Below, in pieces: positions 45,489 through 57,204 of a stretch of 64,000 bases of DNA (its first letter is position 1; every line of letters starts with the position of its first letter). The stretch covers positions 310,001-374,000 of the forward strand of contig VDMD01000020.1 in NCBI GenBank assembly GCA_007026445.1, given 5' to 3'. The notes beneath the pieces were generated by a model that had not been told where the DNA came from, ran no database searches, and saw nothing but the letters and a program-made list of their open reading frames with translations. The position numbers were made by a program, and so were the translations under genes. The stretch comes from Schizophyllum amplum (Eukaryota; Basidiomycota; Agaricomycetes; Agaricales; Schizophyllaceae).

Positions 45489-46295
45489 TCAGGCCGAGAA
45501 TCAGCAGCCGCGAAAAAAAGCCAGGAAAATCCTGCATGTAGGTCAGGGTAATATATAAGCGTCATAGAAGGAGAGAAATACATACTTGCAACCTGGCCCA
45601 GATACTAAGCACTGAAGCTTCCAGCGGCGCCAACAACGTCGATGCGACTTCTACGTCCTCCACTGCACGATTCTGGAAAGGCTGATCAATCGGACCCGAG
45701 ACGTCGCCATGCATAGTCTGGCCCCTCATACGGGGAGAGTATGATATCAGATGTGGCGACTCCTTGCCGGATTTGAGCACACTGAAGGTGTCTCGGCGAG
45801 AAACTGCCAACGTTCCTGTTCTGACAGTCAGAGCCAGGCTTGCTGGTGGCTGCTCCTCATATTGACATCAGAATCGATCGCTTAGAGGAGGAAGTAATCG
45901 TACACTAGGATTCGGAATATGCGTCGTGCCAGCCAGAACTTCTTTGCGGGGAGCTTCCAATCCTGACGAGATGCCTGTATATGCAGATTTACGTTGCAAT
46001 CTAGGGCGCCATGTAGAGACTAGAGAGCTCCTGAAACTGATCAGCACCCAGTGCAAGCTCAGTCTGTCAGAGTCCAGTCAGAGTCCAGTCAGAGTCACTG
46101 GTCAGACGCGTAGCGGCACACTAATTTCATGTGACGTCACGCGACACACCCAAAAGAGGGCCACCATAATCGTTCAGAATTGAATCCCCCCATCACTGAT
46201 AGTTCCACACTCTAGTTGACTACATGTTTAGTACCAGAACTAGCGACGACCGCCGGTCTCTCTGCAGTGCATGCCGGTCATGACCCTCCCGGTAC
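45489..46295. other. Intergenic region with a short tandem repeat
   Basis: No confident gene. At about 46063-46097 an 11-base unit (GTCAGAGTCCA) is repeated about three times. Confidence 0.4.
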
Positions 46296-46652
46296 CATAC
46301 CTTTCCACGTGCCTTCCGCCTCGACGTCGAGCACAACGTACGCGTCTTCGCCCACGTCTTCTTCATCCTCCGCGCCCCGAGCCTGCGGAAGCTGCACCTG
46401 ATTAGAGGCCTCGGACATACTATGCGTTTTGAGTGGTCCTGGCCGTTTGCGCAGTTCGCGCCATTCCTCGCCCGCTCACAGAGCGAGATCATCACCTTCA
46501 TGCTGGTGGGCCTGGGGATATTACGCACCACTGAGGTTAGAATTGTGCGCGCGCAGCTGCCTGTTTTCGCCGATCTGCGCATTCGAAGGGAGATGTGCAA
46601 CGCTTATGGGAGACCTGGCTGGGAGAACAGTGACGTTGACGATGCAGAGTAG
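46296..46652 (+). pseudogene. F-box-like C-terminal fragment
   Basis: One open stretch encodes the leucine-rich C-terminus only (RVFAHVFFILRAPSLRKLHL ... EWSWPFAQFAPFLA ... GRPGWENSDVDDAE). No F-box or start codon precedes it. It duplicates the end of the relic at 43.1-44.2 kb and lies tail-to-tail with SmB. Confidence 0.6.
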
Positions 46653-47110
46653 AGGCAACCTGGGTCACGGTGTATGAGGATTGACGCGATGCTCATTGCG
46701 CGACTCGACGTATTCCTTGCTGCGCGACACAACACGGCGCCTAACCCTGCGTCGCGACACACCGCACAGTCTGCGTGAGTGGGCACATTCACAGCTGACA
46801 GAACACGCGCAATTGTGTTGTATAAGTCAGATATGGAATGATGACAAGGAAAACAATGAAGTATACAGGTGCAACAAGATGGCGCTGGCGGCGAGCGCGT
46901 AAAGTGAGTACAACACAAGAGTTCTTTCTCCCATTTTGCGGTGCAGACTACTGCTGGAAGCTGGGGGGAGACTCGTTAGACAATGGAAAGATAGATGCGA
47001 TATAGAGACGCACCCAGGAGGGGAGGACCTCCAGGACCACCAAAGCCTGGTGGCGGGAAGGGCATACCGGGCGGGAAGCCAGGCGGCCGGCCTGCAAAGC
47101 CGGGGGAGGG
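46300..47110. repeat. Direct duplication, copy 2 (contains the functional SmB 3' end)
   Basis: It aligns with 43885-44560. Here the SmB-tail part is attached to an intact SmB gene, so this copy is probably the source locus. Confidence 0.75.
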
Positions 47111-47698
47111 CCGGGCATGCCGGGCGGCGGGAAGCCCATCGGCGGGCCTTGGAATGGCGGGGCGCCCACTAGATGATGAGGTTAGTAAAGTTATGAAGGG
47201 GAGAGCGCGGTGAAAGTGAACACACTTGGGGCATCATACCCATTCCACGTCCAGCCGGCATACCGCGTCCAGGACCAACGGGGAGCTGCAAAGACAACAC
47301 GATCAGCGATCAGAGCGCGCAGATCGCGCCAAAACACGCACCGCGCTCTTCTTATCGTCCTCCTGCACGGGCGGGGGCGACTCGACACTCAGGCTCACGA
47401 CCGTCTCTCCGCGAAGGATGACGAGGCCCAGCGCGCGCTTCACCTCCTGCTCCGGCTGCGTCTCCTGGCCGGGCTTCTTCTTTGGTCGTATCCGGCGGAA
47501 CTCCTCGCACTCGGCCAGCACGAGGTTCATATGCCTATCGAACGCGAGCATCTGGCCGACGAGTTGACGCCCATCGTTGATCGTGACCTTGATCCGCCAG
47601 TTTATGAGACCGAGCATTTTGCCGCCTTTTGATTTGGGGGGAGGCTGCAAAAATCATCAATACTTTTCATGTGGGGTATTCATCCCAGTGCGCACCAT
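46976..47698 (-). CDS. SMB1: Spliceosomal Sm protein B/B'
   Basis: Exons: 47696-47698 (the ATG alone), 47342-47644, 47226-47285, then a last exon from 47168. The Sm fold is complete: Sm1 LINWRIKVTINDGRQLVGQM ... AFDRHMNLVLAECEEF and Sm2 RALGLVILRGETVVSLSVE, preceded by PPPKSKGGKMLG. Known role: one of seven Sm proteins forming the ring on U1, U2, U4 and U5 snRNA. The tail is Pro/Gly/Phe-rich. In the last exon the first half (APPFQGPPMGFPPPGMPG) and the second half (GFAGRPPGFPPGMPFPPPGF) look genuine but lie in different frames, separated at a run of five C at 47103-47107. This is a one-base indel, a sequencing error or an unusual splice; the stop is at 46976-46978 or 46948-46950 accordingly. 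The exon 3 donor is also ambiguous (GTGTGT, GTGTTC or GTTCAC). Confidence 0.88.
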
Positions 47699-47885
47699 GG
47701 CGGGCAGAGATTCCTGGGGGTGAGCGCAGGAAAAGGGCGGGGACGATGGGGGGAGGAGGAAAGGACGGCGTCGAGCACGTGGCTTTATTGTTTATCGGAG
47801 AAGCCGCTGGCAAATATCACGTCGCGCGTGAACGCGAACGGCGCGTTGACCTTCTTGTTTCTCTCCCCCACCACTGCTCGTTATT

Positions 47886-49463
47886 ATGTCCGCGTGAGTG
47901 GGATATATGCGCCTCCAAACGCGTAAAATTGAAGTCCTCAGTTTCCAGAGCACCTCCGAACAGCCACAACCGACGCTGGAGTCCGCGGTCGACAATGCGA
48001 AGCGCGCCTTCGCGCTTAAGAAATACGAGGAGGCGGTGGACCACTATGCCACTGCACTGGAAATTGCGTGCGTGTGCAGTTGAGGCTGGTACTGGATGTG
48101 GTGACTGACCGCGATCACAGTATAGAGCAGTACCCCGAAGATGCGCTCGAGGTGGCTGACCTGCACTTTGCGTACGGGAAGGCTCTGTTAGAGAACGCCA
48201 TCTCCAACAGCGGCGTGCTCGGCAAAGCTGAACCAGAAGGCGAGAAGGATGACGAACCAGGTGCGTCCCGCGTGTCATTGCCCTCGATCACGACTAACCC
48301 CTTCACTTTCAGCCCCCTCCGGAGGCTTCCTCTCATTCTCGGGCGACGCAGAAGACGCCGACGAAGACGGTGCCGTCGATCTCTTCGCCCAAGCCGCAAA
48401 GGAAGTCGCCCGCGCCGACGCCGCGCAAGCCGAAGGCGAGGCCGCCGAAGACGAGGAAGAAGACGACGACGCCGAGCCCGAGGACGACTTCAACGCCGCC
48501 TGGGAGGTCCTCGAGGTTGCGCGTAGCATCTACGACAAGCGCGTCACCGCCGGGGATGACACGCTCCGGCTCAAGCTTGCCGAGACCTACATCTCCCTCG
48601 GCGACGTGTCGCTCGAGACAGAGAAGTTCGACCAGGCGATATTGGACTATGAAGAGGGCGCAAAGCTGAAGGATGATCTGCTGCCGCTCTCGTCGCGGCA
48701 ATTGGCGGAAGCGCACTATAAGCTGAGCATGGTGCTGGATATGACGAGCGGCCGGCTGTCGGATGCTATACGACATGCGGAGCTGGCCTTGAAGAGCTTG
48801 GAGTCGCGACAAGCCGACCTGAAGGAGGCGTTGGAGAAGGGGGAGTACGGCAAACCGGCACCCGCTGCTCCTACCACGGATGCGAAAGGCAAGGGCAAGG
48901 CCTCCGCGGCGCCAGCAGTCGGCGAGCCGCCCATATCCACACTCCCAAAGACCGCTATTGAGGCGGAGTTGAAGGACTTGGAGAGTTTGCTGGAGGACCT
49001 TGGTCTCAAGGTGAGTATCATATGTGTGTCGATGACTTTATTGTTCTGATAAGTTGCCCCAGGTCGATGAGCTGAAGACCTCTCCCAACGACGGCCTTGC
49101 CGCCTCCGCGCCGGAGTTAGCACAAGCAGCGCTGGAGAAGGAGCTCAATGGGGCAACAGCGTCGGGGATATCGGCGGCGATGCCGGTGAGTTTGTTCTTC
49201 CTTGTCTTCCTGCTGCTATTTCCCTATATTTGCTCTCCCTATATTCCCCCTTTCTTGCTGTTCGCTTGCTATATTCGCACACGACCACGATCTGACCCTC
49301 GCTCCAGGTCAACGACCTATCAGGGATGGTCAAGAAGAAAAAGAAGCCTGCTGCTGCTGCACCCGCGGAGTCATCCGGCTCCCCACCCGGAAAGAGGAAA
49401 GCGGAGGAGGAGCTAAATGGTGACGCGACGTCGGCTGAGAAGAAGTTGAAGTTGGAGTCATAG
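47886..49463 (+). CDS. NASP/Sim3/Hif1-type SHNi-TPR histone chaperone
   Basis: Six exons: 47886-47893, 47942-48067, 48121-48260, 48313-49010, 49063-49185, 49308-49463. All are in phase, 416 residues. TPR-like helices begin at residue 15 (AVDNAKRAFALKKYEEAVDH) with the SHNi-TPR motif EVADLHFAYGKALLENA near 65. A long acidic insert (EAAEDEEEDDDAEPEDD) interrupts the repeats, then AWEVLEVARSIYDKRV, LKLAETYISLGDVSLE and HYKLSMVLDMTSGRLSDAIR follow. The C-terminus is basic (MVKKKKKPAAAAPA ... GKRKAEEEL ... EKKLKLES), a nuclear signal. Family knowledge: binds histone H3 (H3-H4 or CENP-A-type) and delivers it for chromatin assembly. The first coding exon is 8 bases. It is divergent from SmB with 187 bases between start codons. 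Confidence 0.9.
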
Positions 49464-52200
49464 CAGGGTTATAGCCTGTGCGTATGTATCCAATTCCTGC
49501 TGTCCGTATAACATCTGCATCGTTCGCATCGCATCGCTACCCTGTATCATACGTGATAAATTCTTGCTTACACGTTCCGGCGGCCTACTTTTGCACCTCT
49601 CCATTTCACACATCGTCAACCTCATGTCCAACCTGCTCGGACAGCTGTTGTTGCTCTTTGTCAAACTTTGGCCAGCTCTACGAGCTGCCAGGGCAAAGTG
49701 CGCGGGGAGCCGCATGGGATGACCTTGGAGGGGAGGTAATTGGGTAAGTCGTCAGGACGGACGGGCAACTGTGGGCGTCTATTGAATAACAACGAAGCTA
49801 CGGTACTTGCATAGTTATCGGGGCGTCAGTCCTTCTCGCGTATGTATCGTTCAGATGGAATCTACACAGGATATAAAGAATTGCAGAACGACTGTATCCA
49901 GTGCGTCAAATGAAAGCCAGTACAAGCAGTATTGATGTGCCGCCAAAGGCTAGAAATGTCTAAGACAGCCTTCCCTCACGATGTTTTGCCCATGTAGCAT
50001 TCAAGAAGGTAGAGAGAGAGGATGTGGGAAAGCGAGGTTGCCGTGTTGTGGACAGAAAACGAGCATTGTCGTGATGTTCCATGTGAACGGCAAAGAGTTC
50101 CATTCAAGCGGCGGCGTGTAGAGCGGTCCTTGTTGAGTCGCGAGCTGTCGCGAGGGGCCTTCCGGTGGACGAGAGGAAGGAGGGAGAGCGTGTCGACAGT
50201 CAGTCTTGAATTGGATTGAGGGCTCGATGACGAGAATAGCATAGGGACAAGGGAGGGGTGGACGCATATGTCGGAGTACTGTGAGATGGTCAGTAGGTGA
50301 ACAGACGGAGATGTATGGAAGTTACGCGCCTAGTCATACATAAGCCCGAACGCTCTAGTTCAGAACGAAAAACGTCCATCTCAGGCTCATCGAGCCCATT
50401 GAGCAAGTCCAGAATACACAGCGCAGTCGCCGTTCCAGAGGCCTTGAAGGGCACGCATGAAGCAAAACACAAGCGACTCGGCACCGAGATCATGGGTGTA
50501 GATTGGGTGTAAGTAGAAGACAAGAAAGCGTGATGGATGTCCAAATCGGGCAAGCGGCGCAACAGAGAAATATTCCGATTTTCCTCGCCATCGCCCGCGA
50601 CATCGGGCGGCAAAGAGCCCTCTCGGGGTCTGGAGAGCGTGACAAATTGCCAGCATACTTGTCGGAAAAGACACGGAAGGCAGAAAACGGGCGGCAGGAA
50701 GTAGGAGAGACATGCGGTGCCACGCGGTGTGTGCCGCGAGCCTGGGAGCGGGCGCGTGTGAGAATCCATAGGTGAGTGGTATCGAGCGTCCCATGGAGTG
50801 TTGTTCTGACGCAAAGGCAGCTATATAGCTCGGTATAGGTGGCATCGGATGTCCGGACAATGGTATACGTTGATATTGCGAGTAACGACATATCCCTTCT
50901 CGGCGCCTGCATCTCCATCGGTGTGTCTTATAGGCACACAAGAAGACTGGCTCGCAGAGATGCTCACCCTTGAGCGACATGAGGGCTGACAGAAGAAGTA
51001 TAAGCGAAGATGAACCTCGCGCGCGATGAGTCGGCAGAAGCCGTGCACACAGAGGCCACCCAAAGCTTGACTTCGGTGTAGTCACAAGCGGGCATCTACC
51101 TATAAACGGTACTGGTCAGAAGGACTATGACTATGTAGCAAGGTGCGTACCCTGGAGCGAAAGTAACGACCTGGTTGCTCACCGCTCCCCCTTCATCGTC
51201 GCTCAGCTCGATACGCCAGCTCTCGATGTCTGCGCAGTCAAAGACTGGGGCATCCATCATACACCCCATGTCTATGGACAAGGTGAGAGCGTCGGGATGT
51301 CCAGCTGAAGCGGTGCGCACCTACGTACAGGTCAACCAACTGCCACCTCCGCTGATCGCGCAGGCTCTCGTTCCGTGGTAGCCATTCTGTGGCTGTCGAG
51401 GTCATACGGAGAGCCGCTCCAAAGCATGCGTGAGTACGACCGCAAGAGACGGACAGCAGTGCGCTCACCCAACCCCAGCAGAACGTCGCCCGACAATGGG
51501 TCTTCCGGGCGCATCCAACTAGCATTGATTAAGCACAGTTCACCTTGAAGGCGAAAGTATGGACTTTACCAACTGTTCACAGAAACAGAACGTGCGTGTC
51601 CACTGCGCGGTCTGGGATATTGGTACCGCGAGATAGTCTGGAAGGTCAACGGGTGGTAAGGCCGGCAGAGAACAAGTTCCTTTTGTCGCCGTTCACGAAC
51701 CCCTCATAGGCGTCTTTTTAGACTTCCAGACAAGTACAGCGGGAGCGACGTAACTCTTCGAGCCTGAGCATGTGCGCGTCGTGCGCGTCGCCGAGAGTGT
51801 TCCAAGAAGCGTACCTAGAGGTTCGCCGTCGCGCGGCGAGCTTCCGTACCTAGACCTAGGTGAGGACGACGACCATAAGAGATCGGCGAGGTGCTCACCA
51901 ACCTTCGCAAGCCTGCACGTCTGTAGAAGGTCATCCCGTGGTCTGGCGTAGTAGCGCCAGTCCAATGCTACGCGTGCAGCCATTGCTCGATGGTGGCAGA
52001 GCAAATTTTGCAACGCGGTTGCAATGGTCAACAACAAACATTCAGCCGATATAAAGCGGTAAACGATTGAGAAAGTGAGCCTTCGGTCGTTCAGGCTGAG
52101 GTAGATAACTCACGATCTTCAGTCCAATTATCCGAGGAAAGTTGAGCTGCAACATCGCGTACTCCGGCTTTCAATACTTATGTGGTTTGGAAGGACGTCT
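49464..52200. other. Region without a supported gene; start of inverted duplication copy 2
   Basis: From about 50320 on this matches 29.9-29.0 kb in reverse. Minus-strand open frames at 50290-51085 are homologous at DNA level to + strand frames at 29354-29728, but stops and frames differ. I treat them as decayed. A few spliceable minus-strand pieces at 51160-51520 (TEWLPRNESLRDQRRWQ, then APVFDCADIESWRIELSDDE) may be part of an unrecognised gene. Confidence 0.45.
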
Positions 52201-52315
52201 GTGACCGTCAGAACAAGGAAATAACGTGACCGCGAATGCGTTGGAACGACGAAGGGCGGTCTGCCGTATTTCCGTTTTTGGACGCGTCTCCGCCTTGCTC
52301 TCTCCCACCGCTACC
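52201..52315 (+). promoter_or_regulatory. Conserved promoter block of family member C
   Basis: Same four ordered blocks as at 22366-22471 and 27922-28043, here reading toward the gene (GTGACCGTCAGA ... ATTTCCGTTTTTGGA ... GCTCTCTCCCACCGCTACC). The far edge lies 221 bases before the ACG that replaces the paralogue's start codon. Confidence 0.65.
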
Positions 52316-52550
52316 TCTCAGTGGCACCCCCATTTTCTTCCTCTCTCCACACCACCAAGCCCATTTTACACAACGTACGTCCGCCGTGATATCCACAGTG
52401 CCCAAAATAGGCCGCTAAATGACCTTCCAGAGCAGATCACAAACGCAACACAACGCATATAGCCACCGGACCTTGCACAACATTCCTCGTCTCAAACCAA
52501 CCTACGACCTTCCAAACGCGCCATTGTCATTAACTACGTCTGCTCCCCAC

Positions 52551-54017
52551 ATGCCCGCCAAGGATCGTCGCGTTGCGCTTCCAAACACCCGCAGTCTCGC
52601 AGCCATCGCTGCTCCAAAGTTCGCCACCGTCCCTGCTGCACGCGATGATCCTGCCTCCTCTCCCTGCATCAGCGCGGGTCCCTTCCGAGCTCTCACACGC
52701 GAGAACACGTTCGCCGGCAGCGAAAAGAACCCTATCGGCGACGGAGAGAAAGAGAACGACTCGACAACCGACGCGGCGCGTGCCTCGCGCGACAAAGGCA
52801 AAGCGCGCCAAGTCAACGAGTTCGACGACATAAACAGCCTTCCCGTGCCTTCGGACTGTACGCTGGCTCAAGCGCTGCCGTATACCCAGGGAGCGCAGGC
52901 GCACAAGACCGCCTCTCCTCCCTCACGTGACCCAGAGACTAGTCCATCGTCGATCGACACGAACGAAGAGCATATCCGTGCCGACGTCAGCGCCGGAGAA
53001 TCGCCTGAGAGCCACAATCAGCAGGCCGCCGCTGAGGCGCTGGCGGTGTTCGAAGTGTCGCTCAACACCGAGCCTTCGAAGCCTGAACAAGTCACCTGCG
53101 ACAATCTCCAGGCGCAGCCGGAACGGCTTGTCGAGAACGGTGTTCAGGACACCATCGATCGCGCGCAAGACCTTAGTACCACGTCGGGCGGTGTTGAACA
53201 AGGGAACGGAAATGATGATGTCTCCGCCCCGTCCACATCGTACGTTGATACACAGGCATGTATTCTCTCTCCATGCTGACAAACGTCGTACAGGAATGCT
53301 ACCCACATCGGACGTATACATTGCAAGCGTCGTCACAACTTTGACTCGTCGGAGGTCAGCACGAACGACCAGCTAGGCCAGGTCCCGAACGATCCGCACC
53401 GTCGGAAGCGCCAGCGCCAAGAGCAGCCCGCTGGTGGCCCTCCAGTGCTTGACGGCGCATGCCACGGCAATTCTGATCCGTCCAGGGCATCGTCCTCCGA
53501 GCCCGCACCCTCAGACTACTACGACTATGCCGAGCATGGGTTCTGGGTCCCGCCCTTCGCGGACCAGCCGCGCCTGCGCCTCCATGCGGTTCTGCCCACA
53601 GACTCGCTCGAGTTGAGCGACAATCACGACGCCCTGTCTGACCTGGTGGCGCTTTCTGAGGATGCATCCTTACTCCCCCGCGACTACGCTCAGCATGGGA
53701 TGTGGGTGCCGGACTTGACGCAGCCCCAGCTGCGACTGCTCAGCCCGCCGTTTTCACCCGTCGAGCGCCAGGACCAAGGTCTCCCCGCACCCTCGCACGC
53801 CCCTCTCGTCGTCGGCGGGCCTCTAATGGCGAACATATCTGCCGCCATGGCTTTCGGTCTTCCACCTATCGCTGCGGGACTGATTAGCAGCGGTGGACGG
53901 TGCCCCTGGACCCACAGGGACGCCGATGAACCTTGTCAACAGGTCTTCGACCTCTCTCAGCCGGATTTGGCACAGCAGTTTAGGGCTCACATCGAGGACC
54001 TTGGGGGGAAGCTCTAA
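52551..54017 (+). CDS. Low-complexity protein with C-terminal CPW-C-H finger (family member C)
   Basis: Two exons: 52551-53239 and 53294-54017, in phase, 470 residues. The family N-terminus is clear (EKENDSTTDAARASRDKGKA). The second exon has basic clusters (HCKRRHNF, HRRKRQRQ), two FWVP/MWVP units (YDYAEHGFWVPPFADQPRLR and YAQHGMWVPDLTQPQLRL) and a terminal unit CPWTHRDADEPCQQVFDLSQ ... AHIEDLGG. The intron sits exactly where the gene at 26.3 kb has its own. The paralogue's ATG-TCT-GCT is ACG-TCT-GCT here (52536), so translation should start at the ATG five codons downstream, in frame. Function unknown. Confidence 0.72.
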
Positions 54018-54939
54018 GGCGGTCACCAGTTTGTACTCGAGGGGCTTCGACGCGGACAGACACATCCATCTTCCAGAACGGCACGTTCGACGCTTACACT
54101 ATGCCCATTTCCTATTCCTTCGCGCCCTCGGGCTGCGCTGACTCGTCTTTCATCTATGCATTTCCTTTTTTCATTATATATCTCTGGTATTAACGTACGT
54201 CCTACGCGGCGTCCACCAGTACATTTATGTTACATTTTCATTATTACCTACTCATAGCGTCATTTTCGCATGTTTCCTCTCCATACTATACTTCCTTTCC
54301 ATCTAATCTTTCCTCTTCATCTCTTTCCTCTCCAGCGCCCTCGCATCTCTCTCGGCATCTTTCCTCTCTCCTGCGCTCTCGCATCCATCTATCTCGCATC
54401 TCTCCTCTGCACTGCACATGTTTTCTCTATTCTTTAGCATATTGACATCCCCCCATTGTAGCACAAACCCCCGTATACCGTTGCACTGATACCCGCGCTG
54501 TATCGCTATGCCTTATGCCTTACGAGATTTATGATCCTCTATACCTCACGAATCTAATGACCCATCATGCCACGTAGACGACGGATACACTCAGGATACA
54601 CTTAAATAAACGAACGATGGTTGTATTCAGTAAGACAGGATCGTCTTTGTTTGGGGACACTGCCCGAAGAACAATTACCTACCCACCTACCAAGGGGCTG
54701 CGTGCAGTGTGGCATAATAACAAGCATTGTATTGCAGCAACAGAGCCGTCATGTAGCACGATGTACTTCGTATAGAGATGAAGGAGCGTGGAGGACAACT
54801 ATAAGAATGAGCGTGCAAATGTCTGCCAGTGGGGGTAGCAGTACATAGGTATGTTCGCGAATGCAATGTGTAATAGGGTCAGCTATGGGTTGGGGAGGTG
54901 ACAGTCGGCTATATCCCGCGGCTGCCAAGCGTTCTACCG
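54018..54939. other. Convergent intergenic region
   Basis: A pyrimidine-rich 3' flank of the finger gene (54220-54440, CTTTCCTCTC-type sequence) that matches 26.0-26.2 kb in reverse, then the 3' side of the next minus-strand gene. No gene seen. Confidence 0.45.
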
Positions 54940-57204
54940 CTAAAAGGGTCCGCGAACCGTTCGTTCGTCTCGTTCGTGCTCCCTCTCATCCTTGCGCTTC
55001 AATTTCACCAATCTGTCCTCTGAGGAGTGCGCGACCATGTGCGATGAAGAAGCGGAAGGCGGTAAGACATCATCAGCACCAGACCAGCTTGATACACCGG
55101 GACCGGGCGTCGCGACTGTCGGCTGCATCGAAGAGCCAGCGACGCGGATGATAGCTCCTTGGCTGGTGGATGTGCTGAAAGGGCCGGATTCCAGGTGCGT
55201 CCACGGGCCAGCGACAGACTCAGATGGCATGTAATACTTCTGCTGCGTGGCAGGCGCCCACCCGGATCGCATAACAGGTTGCGTGGCGAGACGTGGAGTG
55301 GGGACGGGGAAGCCGTTCGTCGGCAGCGACGGCTGATACTGAACAGGTTGCGGAAGCTTAGGCTGGCGATACAGCCCTGTATCCCGATATACCCAATGTT
55401 GTGACAAGTCTTGTTGCATGGGAAGTTGCGGCGCAGAGACCGAACCCATCTGCACGTTCCCGTGTATGTGCAAATTACTGTTCAAAACGAATGAGATACA
55501 CGCAAGTCAAAGCCGTACGAAGAAGCCTACATGTTGTTTTTGTTGTTGGCGTAGATGTCGCCGTGGAGGTACTGGTTGCCGTTGTGCATTCCCGACGAAG
55601 GGACGACGTGCTGTTGTCTGGTGCGCTGCTGTTGCTGGCGGCCCGCCGCCTGCTGATGCTGCTGCTGCTCCTGATATAACGCAACACGTCGCTGTGTCTC
55701 AGGTCGTTTCTCCTTTCGTGTAGGTACAGCACGATGAACCGACGAGGGCCGAGCAGGTGCAACGAGGCTCTGGGATTGGGGAAGGGGGGCGGCTTGCTGA
55801 GCAGGTTGACTGCACGAAGGAATTTGCTGAGCCCAGGGCTGCGGTGCACACGCGACCGGAGGTTTCGGGGGAGCCTGGCTTACAGCGTATGGTTCATAAG
55901 ATGAGGAGGCGGAAGGGGCGGGTTTTACGCGAGGAGGCCAGCGCGAGGGCACAGAGACCTGTCGTATGCCGGCTTCAGGGGCCGCATCGGATCTGGGCAA
56001 CGCCGCAGCTCGACCAGCGGCAGGGGGTAACATATAGCGGCCTAGTCCTTGACGTGCTATCGCGACGTTCCTACGAGGCGCTGACAGGACGGGAGCCGTT
56101 GTGACCTCCTCGTCAGACTCGACAATCTCCAGAGGCGCACTGTTACACAATAATTAGCAGGGGAATGTCGAGGATACGAAAAACATACTCCTTCGAGCCC
56201 ATCGTCATTGACTTCATCTCCCTCGTTTGCCGCTGTGCGACCTCTTTCGCCTGCCGCTCCGCTGCCTCCTTCGCCTGCCGCTCTGCAGCCTCCTTCATGT
56301 GCTTCGTCCTCGCCTCCGTCGCCTTCTGCTCCTTCTCAGCGTCGTTCGCCTTCTTCTTCGCGAGCACCTCCTTCTGCTCATCGGTCACCAATGCTCCCAT
56401 CCTGGGCCCCAGCGAGTACACTTCCTGCAGCACGAACTCACAACCCGTCGGATCATGGACGTGGGAGTAGATCTGGGTCGCCTTCTCCCTCAATGACCGC
56501 GGCTTGCGTATGCGAACCATGCGCCAGAACTTGGGGTAGGTGTAGTTTGGAGCCGTGTGCAGCTTCTCGGAGCCCTTCCCGCATGCTACGCCGTGAAGCT
56601 CGCCGGTTTCGTCGACGGGGATGTCCTTCTGACATCGTCCATCGCAGCTCTTGACGCCGTGCGTGCAGAACGGGGCTGGAGGCGCTGTAGCGGAGGATGC
56701 CTCGGTCGTGGCGGCGGAGAGTTTCCGGTGGGTTATCGCGCGCTCGCGGGCGCCAGCGTTGTTCATGGGCCTCACTGGGCTCCTATGCAGTATCACCCGA
56801 TTGCCTGAAGGAGAGATCTGCAGAGGTCGCCGTCGGTGACTGGGAGAGCCCTCGTTAAAGCCGTGCGGGAAGATGTTGGTGTGAGCCGTGCTCTGGTGAA
56901 CAGACCGTCGCGCTCGGGAAGGCGTCACGGGCGGGGGGGCGATGGTGTGTGTCTCGACTTTGTCGTCGTCAGCAGCGCGCATCTCTTTCTCCAAGTCACT
57001 AGTCAAGAGGTCAACGAGACCGCCGTCGACATCGTCCTCGTCGTCCTCGTCGTCGCTGCTGTCGCTGCTATTCTCGCTGTCGTCGCTTGAGGGCTCTGTC
57101 ACATAGAAGGCTGGGGGTACGAATCGAGTGGCTTGGTTCGAGCCGATGTTCCTGCCGACCGCGCCAGGTCGGGAGGCTGCGAGAGATTGGCGGCGCGCGT
57201 CCAT
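54940..57204 (-). CDS. Gln-rich protein with Cys cluster and coiled coil (orphan, type E)
   Basis: Three exons: 56189-57204, 55531-56139, 54940-55477. All are in phase, 720 residues. A Ser/Asp/Glu-rich acidic run (residues 40-62) is followed by a Cys-containing module (FCTHGVKSCDGRCQKDIP ... HGVACGKGSE ... YPKFWRMVRIRKPRSLR ... HDPTGCEF) that looks like a small metal-binding fold. A long charged coiled coil comes next (EAAERQAKEAAERQAKEVAQ), and the rest is Pro/Gln/Ser-rich with Gln runs. The tail ends in VKLKRKDEREHERDER. I do not recognise a family. The layout of the second half resembles the partial gene at the right edge of the window. Confidence 0.68.

Larger units (their letters stand above)
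50320..54600. repeat. Inverted segmental duplication, copy 2
   Basis: Reverse complement of 25771-29900 along its length, with divergence. It includes the finger-protein gene at 52551-54017, its promoter, and the CCCCATTGTAGCACA region near 54450 that matches 25935-25960 in reverse. Boundaries are approximate. Confidence 0.7.

Noticed and set aside
50290..51085. Minus-strand open frames of 174 and 232 codons in the duplication
   Set aside because: DNA similarity to 29.35-29.9 kb is clear, but the reading frames and stops differ between copies. No protein is conserved, so I describe it as duplicated non-coding or decayed sequence.
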